Part shown: piece by piece, positions 46,141 to 56,439 of the stretch | How positions within the stretch are numbered: position 1 is the stretch's first letter | Layout: each line of letters begins with the position of its first letter | The notes under the pieces: model-generated | What the model saw: the letters and a program-made list of their open reading frames with translations, nothing else | Told to the model about the DNA's origin: nothing | Database searches by the model: none | Program-made: the position numbers and the translations under genes | DNA from: Ancistrus triradiatus | Lineage: Eukaryota; Chordata; Actinopteri; Siluriformes; Loricariidae | DNA length: 64,000 nucleotides | Direction: 5' to 3' | NCBI GenBank assembly: GCA_025084515.1 | Contig: JAJAGP010001966.1 | Span: forward strand, 1 to 64,000

Positions 46141-46250
46141 ATACATTCATTTTCAATATCGGCTTTATCCCGGTAAGAGTTGTACCAAATCCAGAACACC
46201 CAACATGAGATAGGAATACATCATAGGATGGACACCAGCCTATTGACCTG
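46141..46250 (-). repeat. DANA-like SINE tail fragment
   Basis: ATTCATTTT tail, then 'ggctttatcccggtaagagt' and 'ggatggacaccagcctattg' on the minus strand. 5'-truncated, diverged. Confidence 0.6.
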
Positions 46251-46789
46251 CAGCTTGTTTTACTGGCAGATCAAGGCCATTAAAACCACAGACATTAAAA
46301 GAAAACACAGACCTGGGTGTATCTACAGAATATGACTGAGGAAGCAGATCCTCACTATTCAGGAAGGAGACGTATGTGATCCCTACTTACTGAAAATCAA
46401 CTGCAGAAACTCTCAGCAGCAAAGAGGTCAGCTCGGTTTTCTTACTTGTACAGACACTAGCTGTGATTCATACTTCCTTTGTGGAATAATACATTTATAT
46501 TCAGTGGTTTAAATGTTTCCACATTTTCTACAAAAATCATACCAATACACTCATAAATAATTGCTGTTCAGTATCAGAGTGGATCGCCACATCAAGTTAA
46601 TAAAACACTGCGTTTTTAATGTTGCTGTATAAATATTGATTCATTAAGATGTCAATTTAGGGTTAAGGTTAGAGTTGCAGTTGCAGTTACATAACTTCAG
46701 AAAAGATGTTTACAATTCCCAAAATCACAATGTGTGTTTTGGACACACATTAGACTGAATATACACTTCTGGATAAAAACAAATGAGAG
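46251..46789. other. unassigned stretch
   Basis: No feature supported. Confidence 0.4.
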
Positions 46790-47557
46790 AAAAATTTTAT
46801 ACTTGATCATTTATTTATTGAGGAAAATGACCCAATATTACATATTAGTGAGTGGCAAAAGTATGTGAACCTCTAGGATTAGCAGTTAATTTGAAGGTGA
46901 AATTAGAGTCAGGTGTTTTCAGTCAATGAGATGACAATCAGGTGTGAGTGGGCACCCTGTTTTATTTAAAGAACAAGGATCTATCAAAGTCTGCTCTTCA
47001 CAACACATGTTTGTGGAAGTGTATCATGGTACGAACAAAAGAATTTCTGAGGGCCTCAGAAAAAGAGTTGTTGATGTTCATCAAGGAAAATGTTACAAAC
47101 CCATCTCGAAAAAGTTTGGTCTCCACCAATCCACAGTCAGACAGATTGAGTACCAATGGAGGAAATTCCAGACCATTGTTACCCTCCCCAGGAGTGGTCG
47201 CCCAACAAATATCACTCTAAGAGCAAGGCGTGTAATAGTTGGCGAGGTCACAAAGGACCCCAGGGTAACTTCTAAGCAACAGAAGGCATCTCTGACATTG
47301 GCTAATGTTAATGTTCATGAGTCCACCATCAGAAGAACACTGAACAACAATGGTGTGCATGGCAGGGTTGCAAAGAGAAAGCCACTGCGAAGAACATTGC
47401 TGCTTTTCTGCAGTTTGATAAAGATCATGTGGACAAGCCAGAAGGCTATTGGAAGAATGTTTTGTGGATGGATGAGACCAAAATAGAACTTTTTGGTTTA
47501 AAAGAAAAGCGTTATGTTTGGAGAAAGGAAAACACTGCATTCCAGCATATGACCTTA
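46790..47557 (+). mobile_element. Tc1-like family A element (copy A6), first segment
   Basis: It starts inside the 5' region ('cttgatcatttatttattga'), without the terminal inverted repeat, and runs to 'ccagcatatgacctta'. The element is then interrupted by a solo LTR, resumes at 49701, is interrupted again at 49777 and resumes at 50307. Confidence 0.92.
47028..47557 (+). pseudogene. Tc1-like family A transposase, N-terminal part (copy A6)
   Basis: From the start codon near 47028 (MVRTKEFLRASEKELLMFIK after a frame change) the first helix-turn-helix is present in two frames. The plus frame 46944-47486 then carries FGLHQSTVRQIEYQWRKFQT, GRPTNITLRARRVIVGEVTK and LTLANVNVHESTIRRTLNNN, an almost complete pair of DNA-binding domains. 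A small deletion near 47385 shifts the frame. WMDETKIELFGLKEKR keeps the first Asp (codon at 47471-47473) and RYVWRKENTAF ends the segment. The coding sequence continues in 49701-49777 (HGGGSIMVWACFAASGPGRL) and 50307-50380, where it stops short of the second Asp. The 3' third of the element is missing. Confidence 0.9.
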
Positions 47558-49696
47558 TGTAGCAAACCTAAGACTACACTTTAATTTGATTAATTTTTAA
47601 TGGACAAACGGGGCACCACCGGATCATTTGTGGACTGGTAGATCCGGAAAACCAGTTGAAAAGAAAAAAGCGAAATTGATCAGTCTAGGTCTGAATAGTG
47701 AATTCAAAGTCATGTTTCTCGAACCTTTGTTTGAATGAAACTCTCTCACACCAAGCGGTAAATTCAAAAGGTTATAACAAGTTTATTAATTGCAAACAAG
47801 GCAATACCAATGAACTATCTGATATAATAACATATGTATCACAGTATTAAAATCAGGAAACAAGATGATTGTATGTGTAACTTATCAATCGCACAGTAAT
47901 TACCCAGAGGCAATGTTATGAACTAGTTTGGTACGACCCAATGAGTTACTAGTAACACAAATTACGTTGAACATGAATAGTATGGTAGAAGCTACCTAGA
48001 CGTGGATAAGTCTATGTTGAAGCGTAGTTTAAGATCAAACGCAAGGTTCGAGAATCAGGGACCCAGAAAAGCCATAAACGGTACTTGCCTGGAAGGTCAC
48101 TCGAGTGGTTCAGGGCATTCAACCCTGGCCCGGCTCGTCCACCTTTTTTCAATACATACAACTCAGATTTTTATCTTGGCCACAGATAAAGGTGGAGTTG
48201 ACGCGTTTCTAGCACCACGAGCTTCAAAAGACTTGAAAAACTTGGATGTATGAGAGTGGTAGAGCAGGAAGGAGATCTTGGCTGGTTGGTCTACTTTCGT
48301 CGGCTTAATTTCTAATTCGGCAATACCAAACTACTAAGACTGCTGGACACAGAAAAACTTAAAAATAAAATGCAGAAACTTGAAAGAACTTAAGAACGAA
48401 AAACTAAAAGCTGCAACTTTAAAAGACAACGAAAAGAAAAGACTTAGAAGAACAAAGAGAACAAAAAGCACAAAAGACTCGAAGTAAAGCTACCACGTGG
48501 TTAGCCTGCGTTTTTGTATGTTCCGGATCGTAGGCGGTCGGAGGCGGGGGCACAAGGAGTTGCCCTGATTTAGCCAATGAGAAGCTGACTCATCAGTAAA
48601 TCCCTCCTATCGTGGATGTGTCTTCTAATTTCACTATATGGGCTACAGACTACAATTATCAACATAATAACCAAAAATCCTCAAAGTTACAAGTTTAGTT
48701 GCAGAATTTCGTTGTAAGGTTCAGATGATCAAAGGCACCTTGAATTGATAACCTAGGACATCGTTAAATCATTCTAACTGCAGCACATACATTTGCTATT
48801 CCTTAAACAAATAATAATACGATCGATACAAGATGTAGGATACAGTACATTCTGAATAACAGCTTACATTTCTGTCCTCTTATAAGTCTGAACAAGTATT
48901 AAACACGAGCGATCGATACACATAGATAAACAGCTGTTATTTCTATATACTATAACTATTAGTATAGCACAACTGGGCCATATTACGTATAGAATGGTCA
49001 CTATACTAAAACAATGACCAAATAGATGTGAAAATACACAAGGAATCAGTGACATGCATATATATATATATGATTATATATTAGAGTATGAAAAATATCC
49101 CTGATCACATTCTTTGTATGAAATAGCTAAGTACATATGGGTGTGCTTGGACTTATTATGAAGCAGTTCTCATGTGTTCTCTAATTGAGTGATCCAGGCA
49201 AAGGTAATCTGTTCCCAGCAAAAGTTAATACTATTATTAAAATATTTGTATCTTAAAAAGGAAGGCAATAGTTCCTTGTGTCATAAATCCAGGGCTGTCT
49301 TTCTGGTGCCAGGTCGGCTGAGAAAGAGGTCGTAAAAGTAACCCGAGGTGGATGCGTAGTAGCTTTCCTTTGGAGACATTAGGGCAGATTTCTCTTGGGA
49401 AGGGGTGAGTCTGTGGTGTTGACTGTCAGAAATCCTTTTAAAGCTACACATTGGTTTATTTTATGGTGGCGGGATGCACAGGTTATCTGGGCTTGGCCAT
49501 GTCCTAAGTTTTCTTCTGTTGTTTTGAGAAAAAGATTGTTTATCTGGCCATCAATCTGGGCAGAGTCTGCCCAGATGGTGGGCCTTTTTGCATTTTTGCG
49601 ACACATTTGCCGAGGTGTCGTAATGTTTGTAGCTTTGGTGGAAGAGGGTAGAAAGATGGGGGGGTAGTCGGCTATTGATACAGCTATTACCCTACA
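47558..49696 (-). mobile_element. Solo LTR of a retrovirus-like or LTR retrotransposon, 2.1 kb
   Basis: The insert starts TGTAGCAAACC and ends TTACCCTACA, the TG...CA form of an LTR, and is bounded by a direct repeat CTTA (47554-47557 and 49697-49700). Both junctions fall exactly in family A transposase sequence. On the minus strand a poly-A signal AATAAA lies at 47787-47782, about 225 bp before the LTR end, giving a long U3, then R and U5. No gag, pol or env and no second LTR are present, so recombination between two LTRs has probably removed the body. The class is uncertain. 2.1 kb is long for an LTR. Alternative: an unknown insertion with TG/CA ends. Confidence 0.75.
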
Positions 49697-49777
49697 CTTA
49701 ACCCATCTGTGAAACATGGTGGTGGTAGTATCATGGTTTGGGCCTGTTTTGCTGCATCTGGGCCAGGACGGCTTGGC
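49697..49777 (+). mobile_element. Family A copy A6, second segment
   Basis: Includes the duplicated CTTA, then 'cccatctgtgaaacatggtg' to 'gccaggacggcttggc', the HGGGS...GRL part of the transposase. Flanked by the two LTR insertions. Confidence 0.92.
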
Positions 49778-50301
49778 TGTCACGCTCCACGGCGGTACGC
49801 ACCGCCCCTGCCGTCTCACGGACCTATCCGAAAGCCCCACCGCGATCAGACTGATTGAACTCAGCTGTGGGGCTTCCCATTTAAGCGCGTCCGTGAGAGA
49901 CTCTGATCGCGGATTATTCTCGATGCCTATCGCGTCCCTACGCGCCGCCCTACCTTTGTTCGTCTTGTCCTAGCTCTCCTCCGATCTGTCTCCTCCGACC
50001 TCCTCCACGTTCGTCCAATCCCGTTGTGCCTCGTTTATTCCAGGTATCACTAGTTTTGTTACTTCCGTGTTTGGTTTCGTTTCCACCCGTTTTGCGGCTT
50101 CGGCTTTATGTTTCATACCCATTTTTGTTTTTGTTTCATGCCCGTTTTCCGGCTTCGGCCTGGTTTAAGTTTCATACCCCTTTTCGGTCCTCGCCGTTTT
50201 TCCGTTCGCTGTGTTTCTCTTTTGTTATATATTTTGTTCAATAAATCCTCATTTATCAACCTGTGTGCGTCTCGCCCTTCCGTTCGCCACCCAGCGTTAC
50301 A
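49778..50301 (+). mobile_element. Solo LTR, 524 bp, with exact 5-bp target duplication
   Basis: It starts TGTCACGCTCCACGG and ends CCACCCAGCGTTACA, with TTGGC on both sides (49773-49777 and 50302-50306) inside family A transposase sequence. AATAAA at 50240-50245 is about 56 bp from the end, with 'tgttatatattttg' before it, so the LTR reads on the plus strand. It is GC- and CpG-rich, unlike its surroundings. No internal region. Start, end and duplication length fit a Ty3/gypsy-type or related LTR. The class is inferred, not shown. Confidence 0.88.
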
Positions 50302-50380
50302 TTGGCATCATTGATGGAACAATGAATTCTGAATTATATCAGAGAATTCTAAAGGAAAATGTCACGACATCTGTCCATAT
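50302..50380 (+). mobile_element. Family A copy A6, third segment
   Basis: Duplicated TTGGC, then 'atcattgatggaacaatgaa' to 'gtcacgacatctgtccat', coding IIDGTMNSELYQRILKENV. Lost after about 50380 next to a short CA run. Confidence 0.9.
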
Positions 50381-50439
50381 ACACACACACATATAAGTCT
50401 GTTTTAAAGTATTTGTTTATTTATTAGAGATTCACTGAG

Positions 50440-50700
50440 TGCTCCATTAAAAAAGATAGCAGGGGCTGCTGCTGGTGTCTGGCTCTGTGCTGTTGCTAGC
50501 TTTTGCTTTAGCCTCTTTGACCTTGTTTGCTTTGTCAAACTCTGCATATTCAACAGGGTGATGCTGTATTAAATGTCTTATTAAATCAGTTATTCTGATC
50601 GTTTTGAGTTGATCCTTCACGGCTTATTTTTGCCATGTATGTAATCCAAAAAGCACGCTCTGAAGAACTTCCATAGTAGTGCCCCTAATCCCCTTAGTAG
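50440..50700 (-). pseudogene. hAT transposase BED zinc-finger remnant
   Basis: The minus strand at about 50605-50470 reads RITDLIRHLIQHHPVEYAEF and continues DKANKVKEAKAKASNS with a Ser/Thr-rich run. This is the second half of a BED zinc finger and the linker typical of hAT transposases (TTDLIRHL..HHPVEY). The upstream cysteines and aromatic residues are not in frame. No hAT terminal repeat or target duplication could be found, and no catalytic domain follows to the left because the A6 element lies there. A domesticated ZBED gene is unlikely, given the broken frame. Confidence 0.6.
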
Positions 50701-52252
50701 TGCCCCTAATCCATCACTCAGTAATGCGGTATTTAGGGAACCTATCTAGGTTATTAGTTAAGTAGAACTCAAAACACAGCCAAAACCTATAATGCTTCCT
50801 TCTCATCATGTCAGCAAACAAACCCTCCAACATGTCTCTTTAACAAGAGTGCCTGAAACTTTGCATTATGAGCTGACCTGAACTGAATTATGAATTAAAG
50901 TTAGTAAAAGCACTGTGCTGTTCATGTGTGGTTGACCGGCACAGAATCGGTTATATGAGACCGACTGGAGCAGATCAGGCTAAAACCAGCCGAATACGTT
51001 TTATACCTGTATATAATGAAGGCTTTGATTGCTATAAGGTTTACTTCACCCCACAAAATTACACAAATCAGAAAGCATGAAACAGCTGCCGAATGTAAAA
51101 AGATTTTATTATGCAATCTGCAACGTCTTAAAAACGGAGTTTAAAAAAGAGAGGTGCCTATTTTTGGCTGATGTATTTTCGCTCTGGTAAGACATACCCC
51201 AAATTCTGTGGGTTAATCATTACTCTGAATCAGTCTCCAGAGTTACTGCGTTCATAATGTGGTTCTTCTTTGCATCGCCAATCTCACTTTATAATCCATT
51301 TCTGTGTTCAGTTCTTTAATCTGATGGAGCCTTTTCCAGCTGTTAACAGACTGTTTCTAGGCTGTCGTGTGTTATGCTACCTGGCTAGCAAGGTTTACCC
51401 AGCATGCTGTTCGGTGATGCAGTTCTACTCAGAGATCAGCAGCACTCATAGTGGCGAAAAATATTATATAATTTGCTCCCTATCTGTTGTGTTTCTGCTA
51501 TGTATGAAGGTATATGAAAAATACATACCGTACGGGACATTAACACCAGTGTACCGGTTGAACTGGTATGCTTCCAAGCACTAGGCTCTAGTCAAAAACT
51601 ACTAAATTAATAAATAGTGCTATGTAAATATAAAGCGTATTTTCACGAGAAAACTGCATGGAAATGATTTGCAAATGTGTCAGAGATACCACTAAAAACA
51701 CAAATGGAACGCTACCATCTACACAGTATCCAAAGCCTAAACTGTTATACAGAATATATCACTCCCTCCAGGAAATACACAACACCATGGTTCTTCAGTT
51801 ACAAGCACACATTAAAGTAGGTAAATCCAGAGCAGCGCTACTAGTAGTGGACACAGCAGTCAAATGACTAGTGCTCGCCACTTCTAGGTGTATATAGGTC
51901 AAGGAGGCACATCGTTTGTAGTTTTAAGCAGAGTACAAACATTTCCATTTAATGTGTCTTGCACTTGTGTCTGTGTCCTAAAGGTGTCTGTGTGCAACAC
52001 AAAGCGTAATGTAGTTCCTACTTATACACAAATGCAAGGTAAATCAATATTCATTAAAATAAATTAAATACAAAATATGTAAAAAAAACAACAACAAAGG
52101 ATGACATAATATTTATGCCAGTTAAAATACATATGCTTTAAACTTTTTAAAAATTTGATCAACTGTTTTTGATTTACTCTTATATTTTTTTAGAATTGTT
52201 AAGACCTTGACATTCAAACGTATGGAAATTGATCAGTCTTATAAATGCCATA
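50701..52252. other. unassigned stretch
   Basis: Could include the rest of the hAT remnant, but no motif supports it. A 104-codon open frame at 51270-51584 has no recognisable domain. 'tagtgcccctaatccccttagtagtgcccctaatcc' near 50670-50710 holds a short tandem repeat of 'tagtgcccctaatcc'. Confidence 0.4.
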
Positions 52253-52254
52253 TA

Positions 52255-53768
52255 CAGTGGGGTAAAAACTATTTAGTCAGCCACTGATTGTGCAAGTTCT
52301 CCCACTTAGAAAAATGAGAGAGGTCTGTAATTTTCATGATAGGTACACTTCAACTATGAGAGACAAAATGAATCACATTGTAAGATTTTTAAAGAATTTA
52401 ACTGTAAATCATGGTGGAAAATAAATAAATTAGATTTTTGGCTCTCGCAGACCTGTAGCTTCTTCTTTAAAACCGGTATTAATGGCACCAGTTTGACCTT
52501 GTTATCTGTATAAAAGACACCTGTCCACAGCCTCAAACTGTCAGACTCCAAGCTCAAGACCAAAGAGCTGTAGAAGGACACCAGGACAAAAATTGTAAAA
52601 CCTGCACCAGGCTGGGAAGAGTGAATCTACAATAGGCAAGCAGGTTGGTGTGAATAAATCAACTGTGGGAGCAATTGTAAGAAAATGGAAGACATACAAG
52701 ACCATTGATAATCTCCCTCGATCTGGGGCCCCACGCAAGATCTCATCCCGTGGGGTCAAAATGATCATGAGAACGGTGAGCAAAAATCCCAGAACTACAC
52801 GGAGGGACCTGATGAATGACCTGCAGAGAGCTGGGACCAACGTAATAAAGGTTACCATCAGTAACACACTACGCCGAGAGGGACTCAGATCCTGCAGTGC
52901 CAGGCGTGTCCCCCCGCTTAAGCCAGTACATGTCCAGGCCTGTTTGAAGTTTGCCAAAGAGCATATGGATGATCCAGAAGAGGATTGCGAGAATATCATG
53001 TGGTCAGATGAAACCAAAATAGAAATTTTTGGTAAAAACTCAACTCGTCGTGTTTGAATGCCGAGTCGCATCCCAAGAACACCATACCTACTGTGAAGCA
53101 TGGGGGCGGAAACATCATGCTTTGGGGCTGTTTTTCTGCAAAGGGGGCAGGACGTCTGATCCGTGTTAAGAGAAGAATGAATGGGGCCATGTATTGTGAG
53201 ATTTTAAGCTAAAACCTCCTTCCATCAGTGACAGCATTGAAGATGGAATGTGGCTGGGTCTTCCAGCATGACAATGATCCCAAACACACCACTCGGGCAA
53301 CTAAGGAGTGGCTCCGTAAAAAGCATTTCAAGGTCCTGGAGTAGTCTAGCCAGTCTCCAGACCTCAACCCAGTAGTAAATTTGTGGAGGGAGTTGAATGT
53401 CCGTGTTGCCCAGCGACAGCACCAAAACATCACTGCTCTAGAAGAGCTCTGCATGGAGGAATGGGCCAAAATACCAGCTACAGTGTGTGCAAACCTGGTG
53501 AAGACTTACAGGAAACGTTTGACCTCTGTCATTGCCAACAAAGGTTCTGTTACAGAGTTGAACTTTTGTTATTGATCAAATACTTATTTTCCACCATAAT
53601 TTACAATTAAATTCTTTAAAAATCCTACAACATGATTTCCTGGATTTTTTTTTCTCTTTTTGTCTCTCACAGTTGAAGTGTACCTATGATGAAAATTACA
53701 GACCTTTTTCATCCTTATAAATAGAACTTGCACAATCATGGCCGACTAAATACTTTTTTGCCCCACTG
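52255..53768 (+). mobile_element. Tc1-like family B element (copy B4), complete ends
   Basis: The left end CAGTGGGGTAAAAACTATTT and right end ACTTTTTTGCCCCACTG are flanked by TA at 52253-52254 and 53769-53770. 1514 bp. Confidence 0.93.
52555..53575 (+). pseudogene. Tc1-like family B transposase, Glu to Val
   Basis: The start codon is lost: a deletion joins 'ctcaa' directly to 'gaccaaagagctg', and a stop follows. From 52650 the frame is open: MNKSTVGAIVRKWKTYKTID, SGAPRKISSRGVKMIMRTVS, the second helix-turn-helix to SNTLRREGLRS, and MWSDETKIEIFGKNS with the first Asp (53007-53009). A roughly 10-bp loss after RRV shifts the frame. In the new frame QHDNDPKHTTRATKEW has the second Asp (53270-53272), a stop replaces Trp at 53342-53344, and SQSPDLNPVVNLWREL shows Val (53375-53377) in place of the catalytic Glu. 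C-terminal VAQRQHQNITALEELCMEEW to LTSVIANKG is good. Inactive by several independent lesions. Confidence 0.93.
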
Positions 53769-53770
53769 TA

Positions 53771-54639
53771 CACTAATATGTATGCCTAGGACATCATAGA
53801 TTCCATGGTTTTCCATATGTATACCTGTGCAGAATAGCAAATGTGTAGAATAAAAAGTCACATACTACAGTGAAAGAAAATCAACGCATATACATTTCAA
53901 ACAAACACAAAAAAAATCAGAATGAACTTTAAAACACTCATCCTAGATTTAATAAAAGCTAACAATCATTCGTCATTGTCATCATTTCATATCAAACTTT
54001 AACTGTAGATATTACTTGTAATATATAACTGGGTTATTTTGGGAATGTAATTTATCTGCCCATTCCATAACATTTCCTTTTGTCAGATTAGGGGCCATTT
54101 TGAAGAGGTTTTAGGATTTTTGCCTCTTCGGTTTTGAGCTATAAATCAAATTCCTTCTTCTGCCACATGCAGCTAGCAATGCTTTTAGAGTTAATTAGTA
54201 TGATACCTTGAGGCTATATGTTCTCATTATTTTATTGTATATCATAGTACATAGTCCCTCAATAGCAGAACTTTAGAAAAAGAACCAATGAGTGTAAGAA
54301 CACATTTTAGCTTAAACATGGACAGAGTGAGTTTGGTAATCCAAAGCTCAGAATCTGACGCAACAAGAAAGTCAATTATAACAGTAACTGCTGCAGCATG
54401 ATCAAACATACGCAAACAGCTATAAAGCAATAATCAAACCCACAACCAATCCACAAATCAAGAGAGCAATTATAAATTATCAGAAATTAAGAGAAACATC
54501 ACACAATATATTACATTCAAATAACAAACTAAATAAAACAATTCTACTGTCAGTAGAGATGATCGTTTGATCCACTGACAAGCACAAGCAGCTCCCACAG
54601 TTTCATTGTCCACCATCCAAGCAAGCAAGCATTTACAGA
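53771..54639. other. unassigned AT-rich stretch
   Basis: Nothing recognised between copy B4 and the family K fragment. Confidence 0.45.
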
Positions 54640-54795
54640 ACCAGCTGGGATGCCAGCTTTCGCCAACCTACGAGTATGTAGGATCTATGGGGACAGCTGC
54701 AACATCTGTGAGCAAATGTGCCACAGGATACCATACGGAACCTGTTTGCCTCCATGCTCAACCGTATCTCTTCTTGTATCCAGGCTAGAGGATAT
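54640..54795 (+). pseudogene. Tc1-like family K transposase C-terminal fragment
   Basis: 54715-54790 encodes CQQMPQDTIRNLF-like residues then ASMLNRISSCIQARG, the usual C-terminal pattern of a Tc1 transposase (PQDTIRRL..SM..R..ACIQARGG). It resembles, but differs from, the family D C-terminus. The preceding 75 bp are partly recognisable ('ccagctgggatgccagcttt'). Only this end survives. Confidence 0.6.
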
Positions 54796-54850
54796 TTCAT
54801 ATTTAATTTTTTTTTAATATTTTATTATATGCCTGTAATATGCTTTTTTG

Positions 54851-54904
54851 CATTTGGGCCAGGATGGCTTGTGATCATTGATGGAACAATTCATTTTGAA
54901 ATTA
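54851..54904 (+). mobile_element. Family A copy A8, left remnant
   Basis: 'gcatttgggccaggatggct' and 'atcattgatggaacaattca' are the transposase segment GPGRL.IIDGTM. It is cut at the TA used by the B5 insertion and continues at 56440. Confidence 0.85.
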
Positions 54905-56437
54905 CAGTGGGGCAAAAAAGTATTTAGTCAGCCACTGATTGTGCAAGTTCTCCTACTTAGAAAAATGAGAGAGGACTGTAATTTTCATCATAGGTACACT
55001 TCAACTATGAGAGACAAAATGAGAAAAAAATCCAGGAAATCACATTGTAGTATTTTTAATGAATTTAATTGTAAATTATGGTGGAAAATAAGTATTTGGT
55101 CTATAAATTTGATTCAACTCAATACTTTGTAACATAACCTTTGCTGGCAATGACAGAGGTTAAACGTTTCCTGTAAGTCTTCACCAGGTTTGCACACACT
55201 GTAGCTGGTATTTTGGCCCATTCCTCCATGCAGATCTCCTCTAGAGCAGTGATGTTTTGGGGCAACATGGACTTTCAACTCCCTCCACAAATTTTCTATG
55301 AAGCTGAGGTCTGGAGACTGGCTAGGCCACTCCAGGACCTTGAAATGCTTTATACGGAGCCACTCCTTAGTTGCCCGAGCGGTGTGTTTGGGATCATTGT
55401 CATGCTGGAAGACCCAGCCACGTTCCATCTTCAATGCTCTCACTAATGGAAGGAGGTTTTGGCTTAAAATCTCACGATACATGGCCTCGTTCATTCTTCT
55501 CTTAACACGGATCAGACGTCCTGCCCCCTTTACAGAAAAACAGCCCCAAAGCATGATGTTTCCACTCCCATGCTTCACAGTAGGTATGGCGCAACTCAGC
55601 ATTATTCTTCCTCCAAACACGGCGCGTTGAGTTTTTACCAAAAAGTTCTATATTAGTTTCATCTGACTACACGATATTCTCCCAATCCTCTTGTGGATCA
55701 TCCATATGCTCTCTGGCAAACTTCAGACGGGCCTGGACATGTACTGGCACTGCAGGATCTGAGTCCCTCTCGGCGTAGTGTGTTACTGATGGTAGTCTTG
55801 TTACTTTTTTATGTCCCAGCTCTCTTCAGGTCATTCATCAGGTCCCTCCGTGTAGTTCTGGGATTTTTGCTCACCGTTCTCATGATCATTTTGACCCCAC
55901 GGGATAAGATCTTGCATGGAGCCCCAGATGTCTTACAATATGTCTTACAATTGTTCCCACAGTTGATTTATTCACACCAACCTGTTTGCCTATTGTAGAT
56001 TCACTCTTCCCAGCCTGGTGCAGGTCTACAATTTTCTTCCTGGTGTCCTTCGACAGCTCTTTGGTCTTGGTCATGGTTGAGTTTGGAGTCTGACTGTTTG
56101 AGGCTGTGGACAGGTGTCTGTTATACAGATAACGAGGTCAAACTGGTGCCATTAATACAGGTAACGAGTGGAGGACAGAAGAACTTCTTAAAGAAGTTAC
56201 AGGTCTGTGAGAGCCAGAAATCTTGCTTGTTTGTGGGTTGCCCAAATACTTATTTTCCACCATGATTTACAATTAAATTCTTTAAAAATCCTTCAATGTG
56301 ATTTCCTGGATTTTTTTTCTCATTTTGTCTCTCATAGTTGAAACATACCTATGATGAGAATTACAGATCTCTCTCATCTGTCTAAGTAGGAGAACTTGCA
56401 CAATCATTGACTGACTGAATACTTTTTTGCCCCACTG
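54905..56437 (-). mobile_element. Tc1-like family B element (copy B5), complete, inside a family A element
   Basis: The ends CAGTGGGGCAAAAAAGTATT and ACTTTTTTGCCCCACTG are intact. TA lies at 54903-54904 and 56438-56439. 1533 bp, the longest and best B copy here. Confidence 0.95.
55114..56074 (-). pseudogene. Tc1-like family B transposase (copy B5), triad codons kept
   Basis: The start codon at 56074 opens MTKTKELSKDTRKKIVDLHQ, then VGVNKSTVGTIV. About 40 bp of the KWKTYKTIDNLPRSG segment are rearranged (55925-55945). The second helix-turn-helix is shifted by small indels near 55800-55830. A stop replaces the Trp before SDET at about 55665, but the first Asp codon is present. From 55641 to about 55290 one frame carries IPTVKHGSGNIMLWGCFSVK, QHDNDPKHTARATKEWL (second Asp) and WPSQSPDLSFIENLWREL (Glu present). 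An 11-bp deletion at about 55262 then changes frame, and the C-terminus is read from another frame. All three catalytic codons survive, yet no continuous protein can be made. Confidence 0.93.
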
Positions 56438-56439
56438 TA

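Noticed and set aside
49379..49840. 153-codon minus-strand open frame spanning an LTR boundary
   Set aside because: It crosses from one LTR through transposon sequence into another LTR, so it cannot be an inherited protein.
51270..51584. 104-codon plus-strand open frame as a possible small gene
   Set aside because: Cys- and aromatic-rich but no domain, no splice context and no homologue that I recognise; not supported.
52541..53101. 186-codon minus-strand open frame
   Set aside because: It is antisense to the family B transposase remnant, where the plus strand shows recognisable motifs. The minus frame has none.
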